Shown here one piece after another: positions 35,426-44,465 of a DNA stretch of 64,000 nucleotides. Location: positions 2,666,001 to 2,730,000 of the forward strand of contig MDHJ01000001.1 in NCBI GenBank assembly GCA_002150995.1. Direction: 5' to 3'. Position 1 is the first letter of the stretch; each line of letters opens with the position of its first letter. The DNA is from Clavibacter michiganensis. GTDB lineage: Bacteria > Actinomycetota > Actinomycetes > Actinomycetales > Microbacteriaceae. The notes below the pieces were generated by a model. The model saw nothing but the letters and a program-made list of their open reading frames with translations. It was not told where the DNA came from and ran no database searches. Both the position numbers and the translations under genes were made by a program.

Positions 35426-37261
35426 CTAGCGCGACGCCGCGGCGCCCGCGCCCTCCTCCGCCGCGACGAGCACGTCGGCCATGCCCTCCTCACGCCAGGC
35501 GCGGAGCAGCCGGTGGAACGCGACGGGTCCCGGGCTGTAGGAGGCGCCCCCGATGGAGCGCGTGCCCTCGCCGTTGTAGTACCCGGGCGTGCACGCCTCC
35601 TGGAACGCGCGGGGGTCGGCTGCCGTCTCCCGGATGGTGCGCACCCACGCGTCCTCCGCCTCCGCGGTGGGCTCGATGCGGCGCGCGCCGACCTCGCGGC
35701 CTCGGGCGATCATCGCGGCGATGTGCTCCGCCTGCTCCAGCAGGACGTGCACGAAGTTGACCGAGTTGGCGTTCTGGATGCCGCTCAGGTGGAACAGGTT
35801 CGGGAAGCCGTGCGACGAGAGGCCGTGCAGCGTGCGCGGCCCCTGCGCCCAGGCCTCGAGGAGCGTGCGGCCATCCCGCCCGACGACGGGCAGCGTGCCG
35901 GACAGGACGCCCGAGATCCCCACCTCGAAGCCCGTCGCGAAGACGACGCAGTCGACCTCGTAGGCGGTGTCGCCGACCACGACCGCGGTCTCGGTCATGC
36001 GCGTGATGCCGCCCGTGTCCGCCGTGTCCACGAGCCGCACGTTCGGCCGGTTGAAGGTGGGCAGGTACGTGTCGCTGAAGCCCGGGCGCTTGCACATGTA
36101 GCGGTACCAGGGCTTCAGCGCCTCGGCGGTCGCCGCGTCCTCCACGACCTCGTCGACCCGGGCCCGGATGCGGTCCATGGTGTCGAGGTCGTCGAGCTCG
36201 TCGCGCAGCTCCCGATCCTCGGGCGGCACGCTCGTGTCGACGGCGCCGGAGAGGATCTGGCGCTGCAGGGCGACGGTCCTCGTCCAGCCGTCCTGCACGA
36301 GGCCCTCCGCCGTCGGCTCGCCGGCGAGCACGGCGAGGAAGTCGTCCATCCGCTCGCGCTGCCACCCGGGGCGGAGCGACGCGACCCACGCGGGATCGGT
36401 CGGCCGGTTGTCCCGCACGTCGACCGTGGAGGGCGTGCGCTGGAAGACGATGAGCTCCCGGGCGTCCTCGCCGACGTGCGGGATGACCTGCAGGCCCGTC
36501 GCGCCGGTGCCGACGACCGCCACGCGCTTGTCGGCGAGGCCGGTGAGCCCGCCGTCGGGGGTGCCGCCCGTGTAGCCGTAGTCCCAGCGGCTGGTGTGGA
36601 ACGTGTGGCCGCGGAAGTCCTCCATCCCGGGGATCCCGGGCAGCTTCGGCTGGGTGAGGGTGCCCGAGGAGGTGACCACGAACCGGGCCCGGAAGCGGTC
36701 GCCGCGGTCGGTGTCGACGATCCACTCCTCGGCGCCCTCGTCCCACGCGAGGCCGGTGGCCCGGGTCTGCAGGAGCGCGTCGCGGTACAGGTCGAAGCGC
36801 CGGGCGATCGCGACGGCGTGCTGCCGGATCTCCTCGCCGCGGGCGTACCGCTCGCTGGGCATCCCGCCGACCTCCTCGAGCAGGGGCAGGTAGACGGAGG
36901 CCTCGATGTCGCAGCGGACGCCCGGGTACCGGTTCCAGTACCAGGTGCCGCCCACGTCGCCCGCCTCGTCCATGAGGCGCAGCGACTCCACGCCCGCCTC
37001 GCGGAGGCGCGAGGCGGTGAGCAGGCCGCCGAAGCCGGCGCCGATCACGAGCGCCTCGACCCGGTCGGTCACGGGCTCCCGCTCCTCGCGCGGCGTGTAC
37101 GGGTCCTTCGCGTAGTAGCCGTACTCGCCCCGGGCGCCCCGGTACTGCGTCGCGCCGTCGGGGCGGATGCGGCGATCGCGCTCGGTGCGGTACCGGGCGC
37201 GCGCGGCCTCGAGGCGCCGCGCGTCGGTGGCGGAGATGGCGGAGGGGATGGTGTCGGTCAT
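35426..37261 (-). CDS. Baeyer-Villiger-type flavin monooxygenase
   Basis: A 611-residue NADPH/FAD class B monooxygenase that would insert oxygen next to a ketone carbonyl. Features: N-terminal FAD motif VIGAGFGGLLTASRLREAG, the BVMO fingerprint FRGHTFHTSRWDY (FxGxxxHxxxW), the NADPH motif VAVVGTGATGLQVIPHVG, and the cyclohexanone-monooxygenase-like YPGVRCDIEASVYLPLLEE...YARGEEIRQHA. Residues 1-75 form the extra N-terminal arm seen in the long CHMO/PAMO types. Divergent from a MarR regulator with palindromes in the shared 169-bp spacer; likely regulated by it. Physiological substrate unknown. Confidence 0.92.
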   Translation of the reverse strand: MTDTIPSAISATDARRLEAARARYRTERDRRIRPDGATQYRGARGEYGYYAKDPYTPREEREPVTDRVEALVIGAGFGGLLTASRLREAGVESLRLMDEAGDVGGTWYWNRYPGVRCDIEASVYLPLLEEVGGMPSERYARGEEIRQHAVAIARRFDLYRDALLQTRATGLAWDEGAEEWIVDTDRGDRFRARFVVTSSGTLTQPKLPGIPGMEDFRGHTFHTSRWDYGYTGGTPDGGLTGLADKRVAVVGTGATGLQVIPHVGEDARELIVFQRTPSTVDVRDNRPTDPAWVASLRPGWQRERMDDFLAVLAGEPTAEGLVQDGWTRTVALQRQILSGAVDTSVPPEDRELRDELDDLDTMDRIRARVDEVVEDAATAEALKPWYRYMCKRPGFSDTYLPTFNRPNVRLVDTADTGGITRMTETAVVVGDTAYEVDCVVFATGFEVGISGVLSGTLPVVGRDGRTLLEAWAQGPRTLHGLSSHGFPNLFHLSGIQNANSVNFVHVLLEQAEHIAAMIARGREVGARRIEPTAEAEDAWVRTIRETAADPRAFQEACTPGYYNGEGTRSIGGASYSPGPVAFHRLLRAWREEGMADVLVAAEEGAGAAASR

Positions 37262-37354
37262 GGCGTCTCGCTCTCGTCGGGTGGGCCGGCGCGGACGGCG
37301 ACCCGGGTGGGGCGACGGCGGCGGACCGCGGGCGCCGACACGACTGCGGATCGG

Positions 37355-37390
37355 TTCTGTTGCTGCGACAGAAGGTTAGCCCGGGGCTAA
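37355..37390. promoter_or_regulatory. Two palindromes in the BVMO/MarR spacer, probable MarR operators
   Basis: TTCTGTTGCTGCGACAGAA (37355-37373) is a 19-bp palindrome with a single mismatched pair. TTAGCCC-G-GGGCTAA (37376-37390) is a perfect 7-bp inverted repeat. Both lie between the divergent BVMO and MarR genes and upstream of the MarR -10 TACGGT (37419-37424). Confidence 0.65.
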
Positions 37391-37430
37391 GCATCTGCGC
37401 TGGGGATCGACTGGGACCTACGGTGGGGCC

Positions 37431-37883
37431 ATGGATCCCCGCGCCGACGCCCTCGCCGGCATCGAGGCCCTGACCATCGCGATCACCGTGCGCTCCATCC
37501 CGCGGGTGCTCGCGCCGCTGCTCACCACGGACCTGACGATCCAGCAGCTGAAGTCCCTCACCGTGATCGTGACGACCGAGGAGGGCGCGACGGGCGCCGC
37601 CCTCGCCCAGTCGTTCGGGGTGTCCATGGCCTCGACCTCGAAGCTCGTCGACCGCCTGGCCGCGTCGGGCCTGGTGACCCGCGCGCCGGATCCCGTCGAC
37701 CAGCGGGTGCGCCGGATCCACGCCACCGACCTCGGCCGCGCGGTCGTCCGCGAGCTCATGGCCGCCCGCCCCGAGCTCGGCGAGGACGTGCTCGCGCGCC
37801 TGACGCTCGCGGAGTTGCAGGCGCTCCGGACGGGCCTCGGCGCCATCGCCCGCGAGCTGCGGAACGACCGCCGCATCCCCTGA
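37431..37883 (+). CDS. MarR family transcriptional regulator
   Basis: A 150-residue winged-helix protein: LTIQQLKSLTVIVTTEEGATGAALAQSFGVSMASTSKLVDRLAASGLVTRAPDPVDQRVRRIHATDLGRAVVREL (recognition helix and wing with the conserved D.RVR.I..T..G). Helices at both ends for dimerisation. TACGGT (37419-37424) is 6 nt before the ATG. Divergent from the Baeyer-Villiger monooxygenase; the palindromes between them make autoregulation and control of the monooxygenase likely. Effector unknown. Confidence 0.9.
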   Translation: MDPRADALAGIEALTIAITVRSIPRVLAPLLTTDLTIQQLKSLTVIVTTEEGATGAALAQSFGVSMASTSKLVDRLAASGLVTRAPDPVDQRVRRIHATDLGRAVVRELMAARPELGEDVLARLTLAELQALRTGLGAIARELRNDRRIP

Positions 37884-37904
37884 CCGGCCGCGGGCGTCCG
37901 CCCC

Positions 37905-38804
37905 CTACGACACCGCGTCCGGGTGGCTGCCGACGCGTCCGGCCGCCTCGAGGGCGGTGATCCCGTCCATCTCGTCGTCGGTCAGCGCGAAGTCGAACAC
38001 GTCGGCGTTCTCCACGAGCCGCTCGCGGCGCGTGGTCTTGGGGAACACGATCGTGCCCTGCTGCACGTGCCAGCGGAGCACGACCTGCGCGTCCGTCCGC
38101 CCGTGGGCGCGGGCGGCGGCGCGCACGACGGGCGCGTCGGCGACGGCTCCGCGGGCCAGCGGGCTCCAGGCCTCGACGGCGATGCCGTGCTCCGCGAGGT
38201 ACCGCGTCGTCGCGCGCTGCTGGTGCCGCGGGTGCAGCTCGATCTGGTCGACGGCCGGCAGCGGGAGGCCGGCCGCGGCGAGCGCCTCGAGGTGCGGCAC
38301 GAGGAAGTTGGAGACGCCGATGGAGCGGGTCAGCCCCGCGTCGCGCGCGGCGGCGAGCGCCTCCCAGGTCTCCACGTAGAGGCCGCGCTCGGCGGCCGGC
38401 CAGTGGATGAGGTGGAGGTCCACAGCGGCGAGGTCCAGCCGGTCGAGGCTCCGGCGGATGGCGTCGCGCGCGCGCTCCCGCCCGTGGTCGTCGTTCCAGA
38501 CCTTGGTGGTCACGAACAGCTCGTCGCGCGGGATCCCGGAGGCGCGGATCGCCCGCCCGACGCCCTCCTCGTTGCCGTACATCGCGGCCGTGTCGATGTG
38601 CCGGTACCCGACCTCGAGCGCCTCCGACACGACCCGCTCGGCGTCGTCCGCCGGGACCTTGTAGGTGCCGACGCCGAACTGCGGGATGGGCACGCCGTCG
38701 CCCATCGGCACCGACGGGACGGGCGTGCGGAGGACGGCGGGGCCCGCGTCGCCGGCTCCTGCCGCGCCCGGGCCGCCGCCCTCCGTGCCGTGCCCGTCGC
38801 TCAC
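37905..38804 (-). CDS. Aldo/keto reductase (2,5-diketogluconate reductase type)
   Basis: A 299-residue AKR5-like enzyme: IPQFGVGTYKVPADDAERVVSEALEVGYRHIDTAAMYGNEEGVGRAI (Asp and Tyr), ELFVTTKVWNDDHG (Lys), VDLHLIHWP (His), IGVSNFLVPHLEAL, VDQIELHPRHQQ, VVLRWHVQQGTIVFPKTTRRERLVENADVFDF. Start: GTG 38804 overlaps the upstream ligase stop by 4 bp (GTGA); the first 27 residues are a Gly/Ala-rich extension. Co-transcribed with the acyl-CoA ligase gene. Substrate not predictable. Confidence 0.9.
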   Translation of the reverse strand: MSDGHGTEGGGPGAAGAGDAGPAVLRTPVPSVPMGDGVPIPQFGVGTYKVPADDAERVVSEALEVGYRHIDTAAMYGNEEGVGRAIRASGIPRDELFVTTKVWNDDHGRERARDAIRRSLDRLDLAAVDLHLIHWPAAERGLYVETWEALAAARDAGLTRSIGVSNFLVPHLEALAAAGLPLPAVDQIELHPRHQQRATTRYLAEHGIAVEAWSPLARGAVADAPVVRAAARAHGRTDAQVVLRWHVQQGTIVFPKTTRRERLVENADVFDFALTDDEMDGITALEAAGRVGSHPDAVS

Positions 38805-40393
38805 GCGCCGAACCGGTCGACGAGCGCCCGCTTGAGGATCTTCCCGCTCGGCCCGAGCGGCAGCGCCTCGACCACCTCGACCCGCCGCGGGTACTTGTAC
38901 GACGCGATGCGCTCCCGCATGTAGGCGACGACCTCCTCGGCGTCCACGGCCGCGTCCGCCTGCGCGACGATCGCGGCGACGATCTCCTGCCCGTGCTCCT
39001 CGTGGGGCACCCCGAACACGGCGCACTGCGCGACGGCGGGATGGCGGGCGAGGACCTCCTCGACCTCGCGCGGGTACACGTTGTAGCCGTTGCGCAGGAT
39101 CATGTCCTTCGTCCGGTCGACCACGCGGATGTACCCGTCGTCGTCGATGGTCCCGAGGTCGCCCGTGCGGAACCACCCGTCGACGACCGCGCGCGCCGTG
39201 TCCTCCGGGCGGTTCAGGTAGCCGTTCATGAGGTTGTGGCCGCGGACGACGATCTCGCCCAGGGTGCCGCGCTCCAGGAGCTCGACGCGGTCCTCGTGCT
39301 CGGGGTCGGCGATCTCGACCTGCACGCCCCAGATCGGCTTCCCGACCGTGCCCGGCCGCGCGGCCACGCCCACGTGGTTGAACGACGCGACGGGCGAGGT
39401 CTCCGTGAGGCCGTAGCCCTCGTGGATCTCGGCCTGGAACTGCTCGCGGAACGCGTCGATGACGGCGACGGGGATGGCGGCGCCTCCCGAGATCGCGTAC
39501 CGGAGGGACGGCCGGGCGGGGTTGCGACCGGCGGCGGCGAGGAGCGCGAAGTACATCGTCGGGACGCCCATGAACACCTGCGTGTCGTGCTCGACCATGA
39601 GCGCGAGCGCGGTGTCGCCGTCGAAGCGCGGCACCATCACGATGGTCGCGCCCGTGCGGAACGACGCGTTCATGGTGCAGGTCTGCCCAAAGGTGTGGAA
39701 CAGCGGCAGGCAGCCGAGGATCCGGTCCCCCGTGCGGAGGTCGAACGTGTCGAGCAGCAGCACGTCGACCTGCATGACGAGCGCCAGGTGGCAGCCCTCG
39801 GCGCCCTTGGGCTGGCCCGTGGTGCCCGAGGTGTAGAGGATCGTCGCGGTGTCGGACGGACGGCGCGGCACGTAGGTGCGGATGGGCGTCGCGGCCTGCG
39901 CGAGCTCCTCGAGCCGGTCGGGCCCGCCCTCGGTCGACGCCGGCACGAGCACGCTGATGACGGGCACCCCGGCGAGCCCGGCGCCCTTCCCTCCCTGCTC
40001 GAGCAGGGGTCCGGCGCACACGAGGAGGGCGGATCCGGAGTCGCGCAGCACGTAGGCGATCTCCTCCGCCTTGAGCAGCGCATGCACGGGCACGACCACG
40101 CCGCCGAGCGCGAGCACGGCGTAGTAGACCCGCGGGAAGTCGGCCACGTTCGGGATGAGCATGGCCACGCGCGTGCCCTCCCCCACGCCGCGCTCGGCGA
40201 GCGCCCCGGCGTAGGCGCGCGTCTCGTCCCACAGCTCGCGGTAGGTGGTCGACACGTCGCCGACGACGACGGCGACCCGGTCGGCGTGCCGTTCGGCGGA
40301 CTCGGCGAGGATCGCGGCGACGGACACGGAGGCGAAGCCGGTGTCCGCGTCACCGCGGTCGTGCTCGGGGAGGAGGGGCGTGTCGGAGGTCAT
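38801..40393 (-). CDS. Long-chain acyl-CoA ligase-like AMP-binding enzyme
   Basis: A 530-residue ANL-superfamily ligase activating a carboxylate with ATP and CoA. Motifs in order: ATILYTSGTTGQPKGAEGCHLAL (P-loop), FMGVPTMYFALL, AISGGAAIPVAV, EIHEGYGLTETSPVASFN, GTVGKPIWGVQVEI, GWFRTGDLGTIDDDGYIRVVDRTKDMILRNGYNVYPREVEEVLARHP and the catalytic lysine in LPLGPSGKILKRAL. It most resembles FadD-type fatty acyl-CoA ligases. First gene of a two-gene operon with the AKR. Confidence 0.9.
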   Translation of the reverse strand: MTSDTPLLPEHDRGDADTGFASVSVAAILAESAERHADRVAVVVGDVSTTYRELWDETRAYAGALAERGVGEGTRVAMLIPNVADFPRVYYAVLALGGVVVPVHALLKAEEIAYVLRDSGSALLVCAGPLLEQGGKGAGLAGVPVISVLVPASTEGGPDRLEELAQAATPIRTYVPRRPSDTATILYTSGTTGQPKGAEGCHLALVMQVDVLLLDTFDLRTGDRILGCLPLFHTFGQTCTMNASFRTGATIVMVPRFDGDTALALMVEHDTQVFMGVPTMYFALLAAAGRNPARPSLRYAISGGAAIPVAVIDAFREQFQAEIHEGYGLTETSPVASFNHVGVAARPGTVGKPIWGVQVEIADPEHEDRVELLERGTLGEIVVRGHNLMNGYLNRPEDTARAVVDGWFRTGDLGTIDDDGYIRVVDRTKDMILRNGYNVYPREVEEVLARHPAVAQCAVFGVPHEEHGQEIVAAIVAQADAAVDAEEVVAYMRERIASYKYPRRVEVVEALPLGPSGKILKRALVDRFGA

Positions 40394-40530
40394 GGCGGAT
40401 CCCGTCGGTCGTCGTCGACTCGGGCGGCACAGCCCCCCGCGCGCCGAGCGGATCGGCGCCTTCCCCCGACGATAGCCACCGCGGCCGTCCCGCCGGGGTC
40501 CCGACGGCCCGCGGATAGGATGGGACCAGC

Positions 40531-43500
40531 ATGGAATTCAGCATCGCGTACCCGCCGGAGCTCCCCGTCAGCCGGATGCGGGACAAGATCGCCGAGGCGA
40601 TCCGCGACAACCAGGTGGTCATCGTCGCGGGCGCCACGGGCTCCGGCAAGACCACCCAGCTGCCGAAGATCTGCCTCGAGCTCGGCCGGGAGAGCATCGG
40701 CCACACGCAGCCCCGGCGCCTGGCCGCGCGCACCATCTCGGAGCGCATCGCGGAGGAGCTCGGCGGCGAGGTCGGCCAGCTCGTGGGCTACCAGGTGCGC
40801 TTCACCGACAAGGTCTCCGCCGACACCCGCATCAAGCTCATGACGGACGGCATCCTCCTCAACGAGCTGCAGCGCGACCGGCTCCTCCGGAAGTACGACA
40901 CGATCATCATCGACGAGGCGCACGAGCGCAGCCTCAACATCGACTTCCTGCTCGGCTACCTCAAGCAGCTGCTCCCCCGCCGGCCCGACCTGAAGCTCAT
41001 CATCACGTCGGCCACCATCGACCCGCAGAGCTTCTCGCGGCACTTCGGCGACGCGCCGATCGTCGAGGTCTCGGGGCGGACGTACCCGGTGGAGATCCGC
41101 TACCGCCCGCTGGTCGCGGAGGCGGCGGTCGCGGGCGAGGACGACGACCTCGCCGACGCGCCGATGGAGCGCCCGGCCGACGACCGGGACTACCTGGAGG
41201 GCATCAACGCGGCCCTCGACGAGCTCGCCGGCGAGTCCTCCGGCGACGTGCTCGTGTTCCTCAGCGGGGAGAACGAGATCCGCGACGCCGAGGACGCGAT
41301 CCGCAGCAGGAACCTGCCGCACACCGAGGTGCTGCCGCTCTACGGGCGGCTCTCCTCCGCCGACCAGCACCGCGTGTTCCAGCCCTCGACGCAGGCGGGC
41401 GTGCGCCGCCGCATCGTGCTCGCGACCAACGTCGCCGAGACGAGCCTCACCGTGCCCGGCATCAAGTACGTGATCGACGCCGGCACCGCGCGCATCTCCC
41501 GCTACAGCGTGCGGTCGAAGGTGCAGCGCCTTCCCATCGAGGCCGTGTCGCAGGCGTCGGCGAACCAGCGCTCGGGCCGCTCCGGCCGCACGAGCGACGG
41601 CATCGCGATCCGCCTCTACTCGGAGGAGGACTTCCTCCGCCGTCCCGAGTTCACCGAGCCCGAGATCCTCCGGACGAACCTCGCGGCCGTGATCCTGCAG
41701 ATGGTGTCGCTCGGCCTCGGCGACATCGCCGCGTTCCCGTTCCTCCAGCCGCCGGACTCGCGCGGCATCAAGGACGGCGTCGACCTCCTCACGGAGCTGG
41801 GCGCGGTCGTCCGCTCCCCCGACGGCACCCCCGCGCTCACGAAGGTGGGCCGCGACCTGTCGCGCCTGCCCATCGACCCGCGGTTCGCGCGCATGGTCGT
41901 CGAGTCCCGCAAGCACGGCGTCAGCCGCGAGGTCATGATCATCGTGGCCGGCCTCACCATCCAGGACGTGCGCGAGCGGCCGCTGGAGAAGCGCCCGCAG
42001 GCCGACCAGCAGCACGCGCGGTTCATCGACCCGACCAGCGACTTCATCACCCTCCTCAACCTCTGGAACCACCTGGAGGCCAAGGAGGACGAGCTCTCCT
42101 CGAGCGCGTTCCGACGCATGTGCAAGGCCGAGTTCCTCAACTACGTGCGGGTCCGCGAGTGGAAGGACGTGTTCCGGCAGCTCCGGCAGCTGGCCCGTCC
42201 GCTCGACCTCGCCATGAACGAGCCGAAGGCCGACCCGGACGGGATCCACCGGTCCCTCCTCGCGGGCCTCCTCTCCCACATCGGGCTGAAGGACGCGCAG
42301 AAGAAGGACTACGTGGGCGCCCGGCAGTCGCGGTTCGTCGTGTTCCCCGGATCCGCGCTCGCCAAGAAGCAGCCCGACGCCATCATGAGCGCCGAGCTCG
42401 TGGAGACCAGCCGCCTGTTCGCGCGCACCAACGCCGCCATCGACCCGGCGTGGGCCGAGCCCATCGCGGGCTCGCTGGTGAAGCGCACCCACAGCGAGCC
42501 GCACTGGGAGAAGAAGCAGGGCGCGACCGTCGCCTGGGAGCGCGTGACGCTCTACGGCGTGCCCATCGTGCTGAAGCGCCGGGTGCAGTTCTCCCGCATC
42601 GACCCGGCGTACGCGCGGGAGCTCTTCATCCGGCACGCGCTCGTCGAGGGCGACTGGGAGTCGCAGCAGGCGTTCGACCGCGCCAACCGCCGCCTCCGCG
42701 AGGAGCTCGCCGAGGTGGAGGAGCGCACGCGCCGCCGCGACATCCTCAACGACGACGAGGCCGTGTTCGAGTTCTACGACAAGCGGATCCCGCGCGACGT
42801 CGCCTCCACGCGCGCCTTCGAGGGCTGGTGGAAGAAGGCCCGCCAGGAGACGCCCGACCTCCTCACCATGACCGCCGAGGAGCTCCTCGCCGAGGACGCG
42901 GTGGACGTCGACGAGGCCGCGTTCCCGCCCACCTGGCAGCAGGGCGACCAGCGCCTGTCCCTCACCTACCGCTTCGAGCCGGGCGCGCCCGACGACGGCG
43001 TGACCGTGCAGGTCCCGCTGGCCCTCCTCGCGCGCCTCAGCCCCGCCGGGTTCGACTGGCAGGTGCCCGGCATGCGGCGCGACCTCGTGACCGCCATGAT
43101 CAAGGCGCTCCCGAAGGCGCTGCGGAAGAACGTGGTGCCCGCCGCCGACTGGGCCGACCGGCTCCTCGAGGGGCTGCCGGAGCCCGACCCGCAGCACCCG
43201 GTCGCCTTCACGACCACCATCGCCTCGCTCATCATGCGGAAGGCGCACGTGCGCGTCGCCGACGACGACTTCGACCTCGACCGGATCCCCGCGCACCTCC
43301 GCATGGCCTTCCGCGTGGTCGACGAGCGCGGCCGCGAGGTCGCCGCGGGCCGCGACCTCACCGAGCTGCAGGCGCGCCTCTCCAGCCGCGCCCGGGACAG
43401 CGTGGCCCGTGCGACCGCGCGACCCGTCGAGCGGGTGGCGGGCGCGAAGGGCCCCGCACGCGGGATGGAGCGCACCGGCCTCACGACCTGGGACCTCGAC

Positions 43501-44346
43501 GAGCTGCCCCGCTTCGTCGACACCGCGCAGGGCGGCACGGGAGACAGCCGGCACGTGATCCGCGCCTACCCCGCGCTCGTCGACGAGGGCTCCACCGTCG
43601 CGATCCGCCTCATGGCCACCGCGGAGGACCAGGCCCGCGCGATGCCGGGCGGCGTCCGACGGCTCCTCGTCCTCGCCATCGCGAACCCCTCAGCCTACGT
43701 GAAGCAGCACCTCACGAGCCAGGAGAAGCTGATGCTCGCGACGAGCCCGTACGCGAACGTGCAGGCGCTCTTCGACGACTGCCTGCTCGCCTGCATCGAC
43801 CAGGTGCTCGAGCGCGTCGCGCCCGGCGGCGCGATCTACTCGAAGGAGCTGTTCGAGACGGCGCGCGACCGCGTCTCGGGCGTCGTCATGGACTCGATGT
43901 TCGACACGGTGGCGCTCGTGAACCGGATCCTCACGGGGTCCCGCGACGCCGAGCGCGCCATCAAGCAGGCCACGAGCATGCAGCTCATCGGCGCCCTCAC
44001 CGACGCGCGCGAGCAGCTCGCGGGCCTCGTGCACCCGGGGTTCGTCTCGGCCACCGGGCTCGCGCGGCTGCAGCGCCTGCCCGCGTACCTGTCGGGCCTC
44101 ACGCACCGCGTGCAGCGCCTCCCCGACCAGCCCGCCCGCGACCGCGCCTGGATGACCGAGGTGCAGAAGGCCACCGACCTGTACCGGGAGGCCGGCGGCG
44201 TCATCCCGTCCGCGCCGCACGCGCCCGAGTCGCTCGTGCACGCCCGGTGGATGTTGGAGGAGCTGCGCCTCAGCCTCTTCGCGCAGCACCTGCCCACGGC
44301 GGAGCCCGTGTCGCTGCAGCGGATCCGCAAGGTGCTCGCGAGCTGA
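40531..44346 (+). CDS. hrpA: ATP-dependent RNA helicase HrpA
   Basis: A 1271-residue DEAH-box helicase of the HrpA family. N-terminal RecA domains: GATGSGKTTQLPKICLELG (motif I), TQPRRLAARTISERIAEELGG (Ia), IIIDEAHERSLNIDFLLGYL (II, DEAH), IITSATIDPQSF (III), VFLSGENEI (IV), ATNVAETSLTVPGIKYVIDAG (V), QRSGRSGR (VI). Then a ratchet/winged-helix region, OB fold (GLLSHIGLKDAQKKDYVGARQSRFVVFPGSAL) and the long C-terminal DUF3418 region. TAGGAT (40516-40521) lies 9 nt before the ATG. Length is typical (about 1300). It probably acts on stalled ribosomes or mRNA. Confidence 0.95.
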   Translation: MEFSIAYPPELPVSRMRDKIAEAIRDNQVVIVAGATGSGKTTQLPKICLELGRESIGHTQPRRLAARTISERIAEELGGEVGQLVGYQVRFTDKVSADTRIKLMTDGILLNELQRDRLLRKYDTIIIDEAHERSLNIDFLLGYLKQLLPRRPDLKLIITSATIDPQSFSRHFGDAPIVEVSGRTYPVEIRYRPLVAEAAVAGEDDDLADAPMERPADDRDYLEGINAALDELAGESSGDVLVFLSGENEIRDAEDAIRSRNLPHTEVLPLYGRLSSADQHRVFQPSTQAGVRRRIVLATNVAETSLTVPGIKYVIDAGTARISRYSVRSKVQRLPIEAVSQASANQRSGRSGRTSDGIAIRLYSEEDFLRRPEFTEPEILRTNLAAVILQMVSLGLGDIAAFPFLQPPDSRGIKDGVDLLTELGAVVRSPDGTPALTKVGRDLSRLPIDPRFARMVVESRKHGVSREVMIIVAGLTIQDVRERPLEKRPQADQQHARFIDPTSDFITLLNLWNHLEAKEDELSSSAFRRMCKAEFLNYVRVREWKDVFRQLRQLARPLDLAMNEPKADPDGIHRSLLAGLLSHIGLKDAQKKDYVGARQSRFVVFPGSALAKKQPDAIMSAELVETSRLFARTNAAIDPAWAEPIAGSLVKRTHSEPHWEKKQGATVAWERVTLYGVPIVLKRRVQFSRIDPAYARELFIRHALVEGDWESQQAFDRANRRLREELAEVEERTRRRDILNDDEAVFEFYDKRIPRDVASTRAFEGWWKKARQETPDLLTMTAEELLAEDAVDVDEAAFPPTWQQGDQRLSLTYRFEPGAPDDGVTVQVPLALLARLSPAGFDWQVPGMRRDLVTAMIKALPKALRKNVVPAADWADRLLEGLPEPDPQHPVAFTTTIASLIMRKAHVRVADDDFDLDRIPAHLRMAFRVVDERGREVAAGRDLTELQARLSSRARDSVARATARPVERVAGAKGPARGMERTGLTTWDLDELPRFVDTAQGGTGDSRHVIRAYPALVDEGSTVAIRLMATAEDQARAMPGGVRRLLVLAIANPSAYVKQHLTSQEKLMLATSPYANVQALFDDCLLACIDQVLERVAPGGAIYSKELFETARDRVSGVVMDSMFDTVALVNRILTGSRDAERAIKQATSMQLIGALTDAREQLAGLVHPGFVSATGLARLQRLPAYLSGLTHRVQRLPDQPARDRAWMTEVQKATDLYREAGGVIPSAPHAPESLVHARWMLEELRLSLFAQHLPTAEPVSLQRIRKVLAS

Positions 44347-44465
44347 CCCGGCGCCCCGCATTTCCGCAGGCGCGTAGGATCAGGGCATCGCGCACGACGG
44401 GCCGCCGGGCCGGGTGCGCGACGCGCGGATCGGGGGATCCGCGGGTGACGGCTCAGGGGGACCGC

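Noticed and set aside
34307-37390. A 1027-codon open frame on the plus strand
   Set aside because: Antisense to corA and the monooxygenase, whose motifs are unambiguous; the frame has no recognisable domain.
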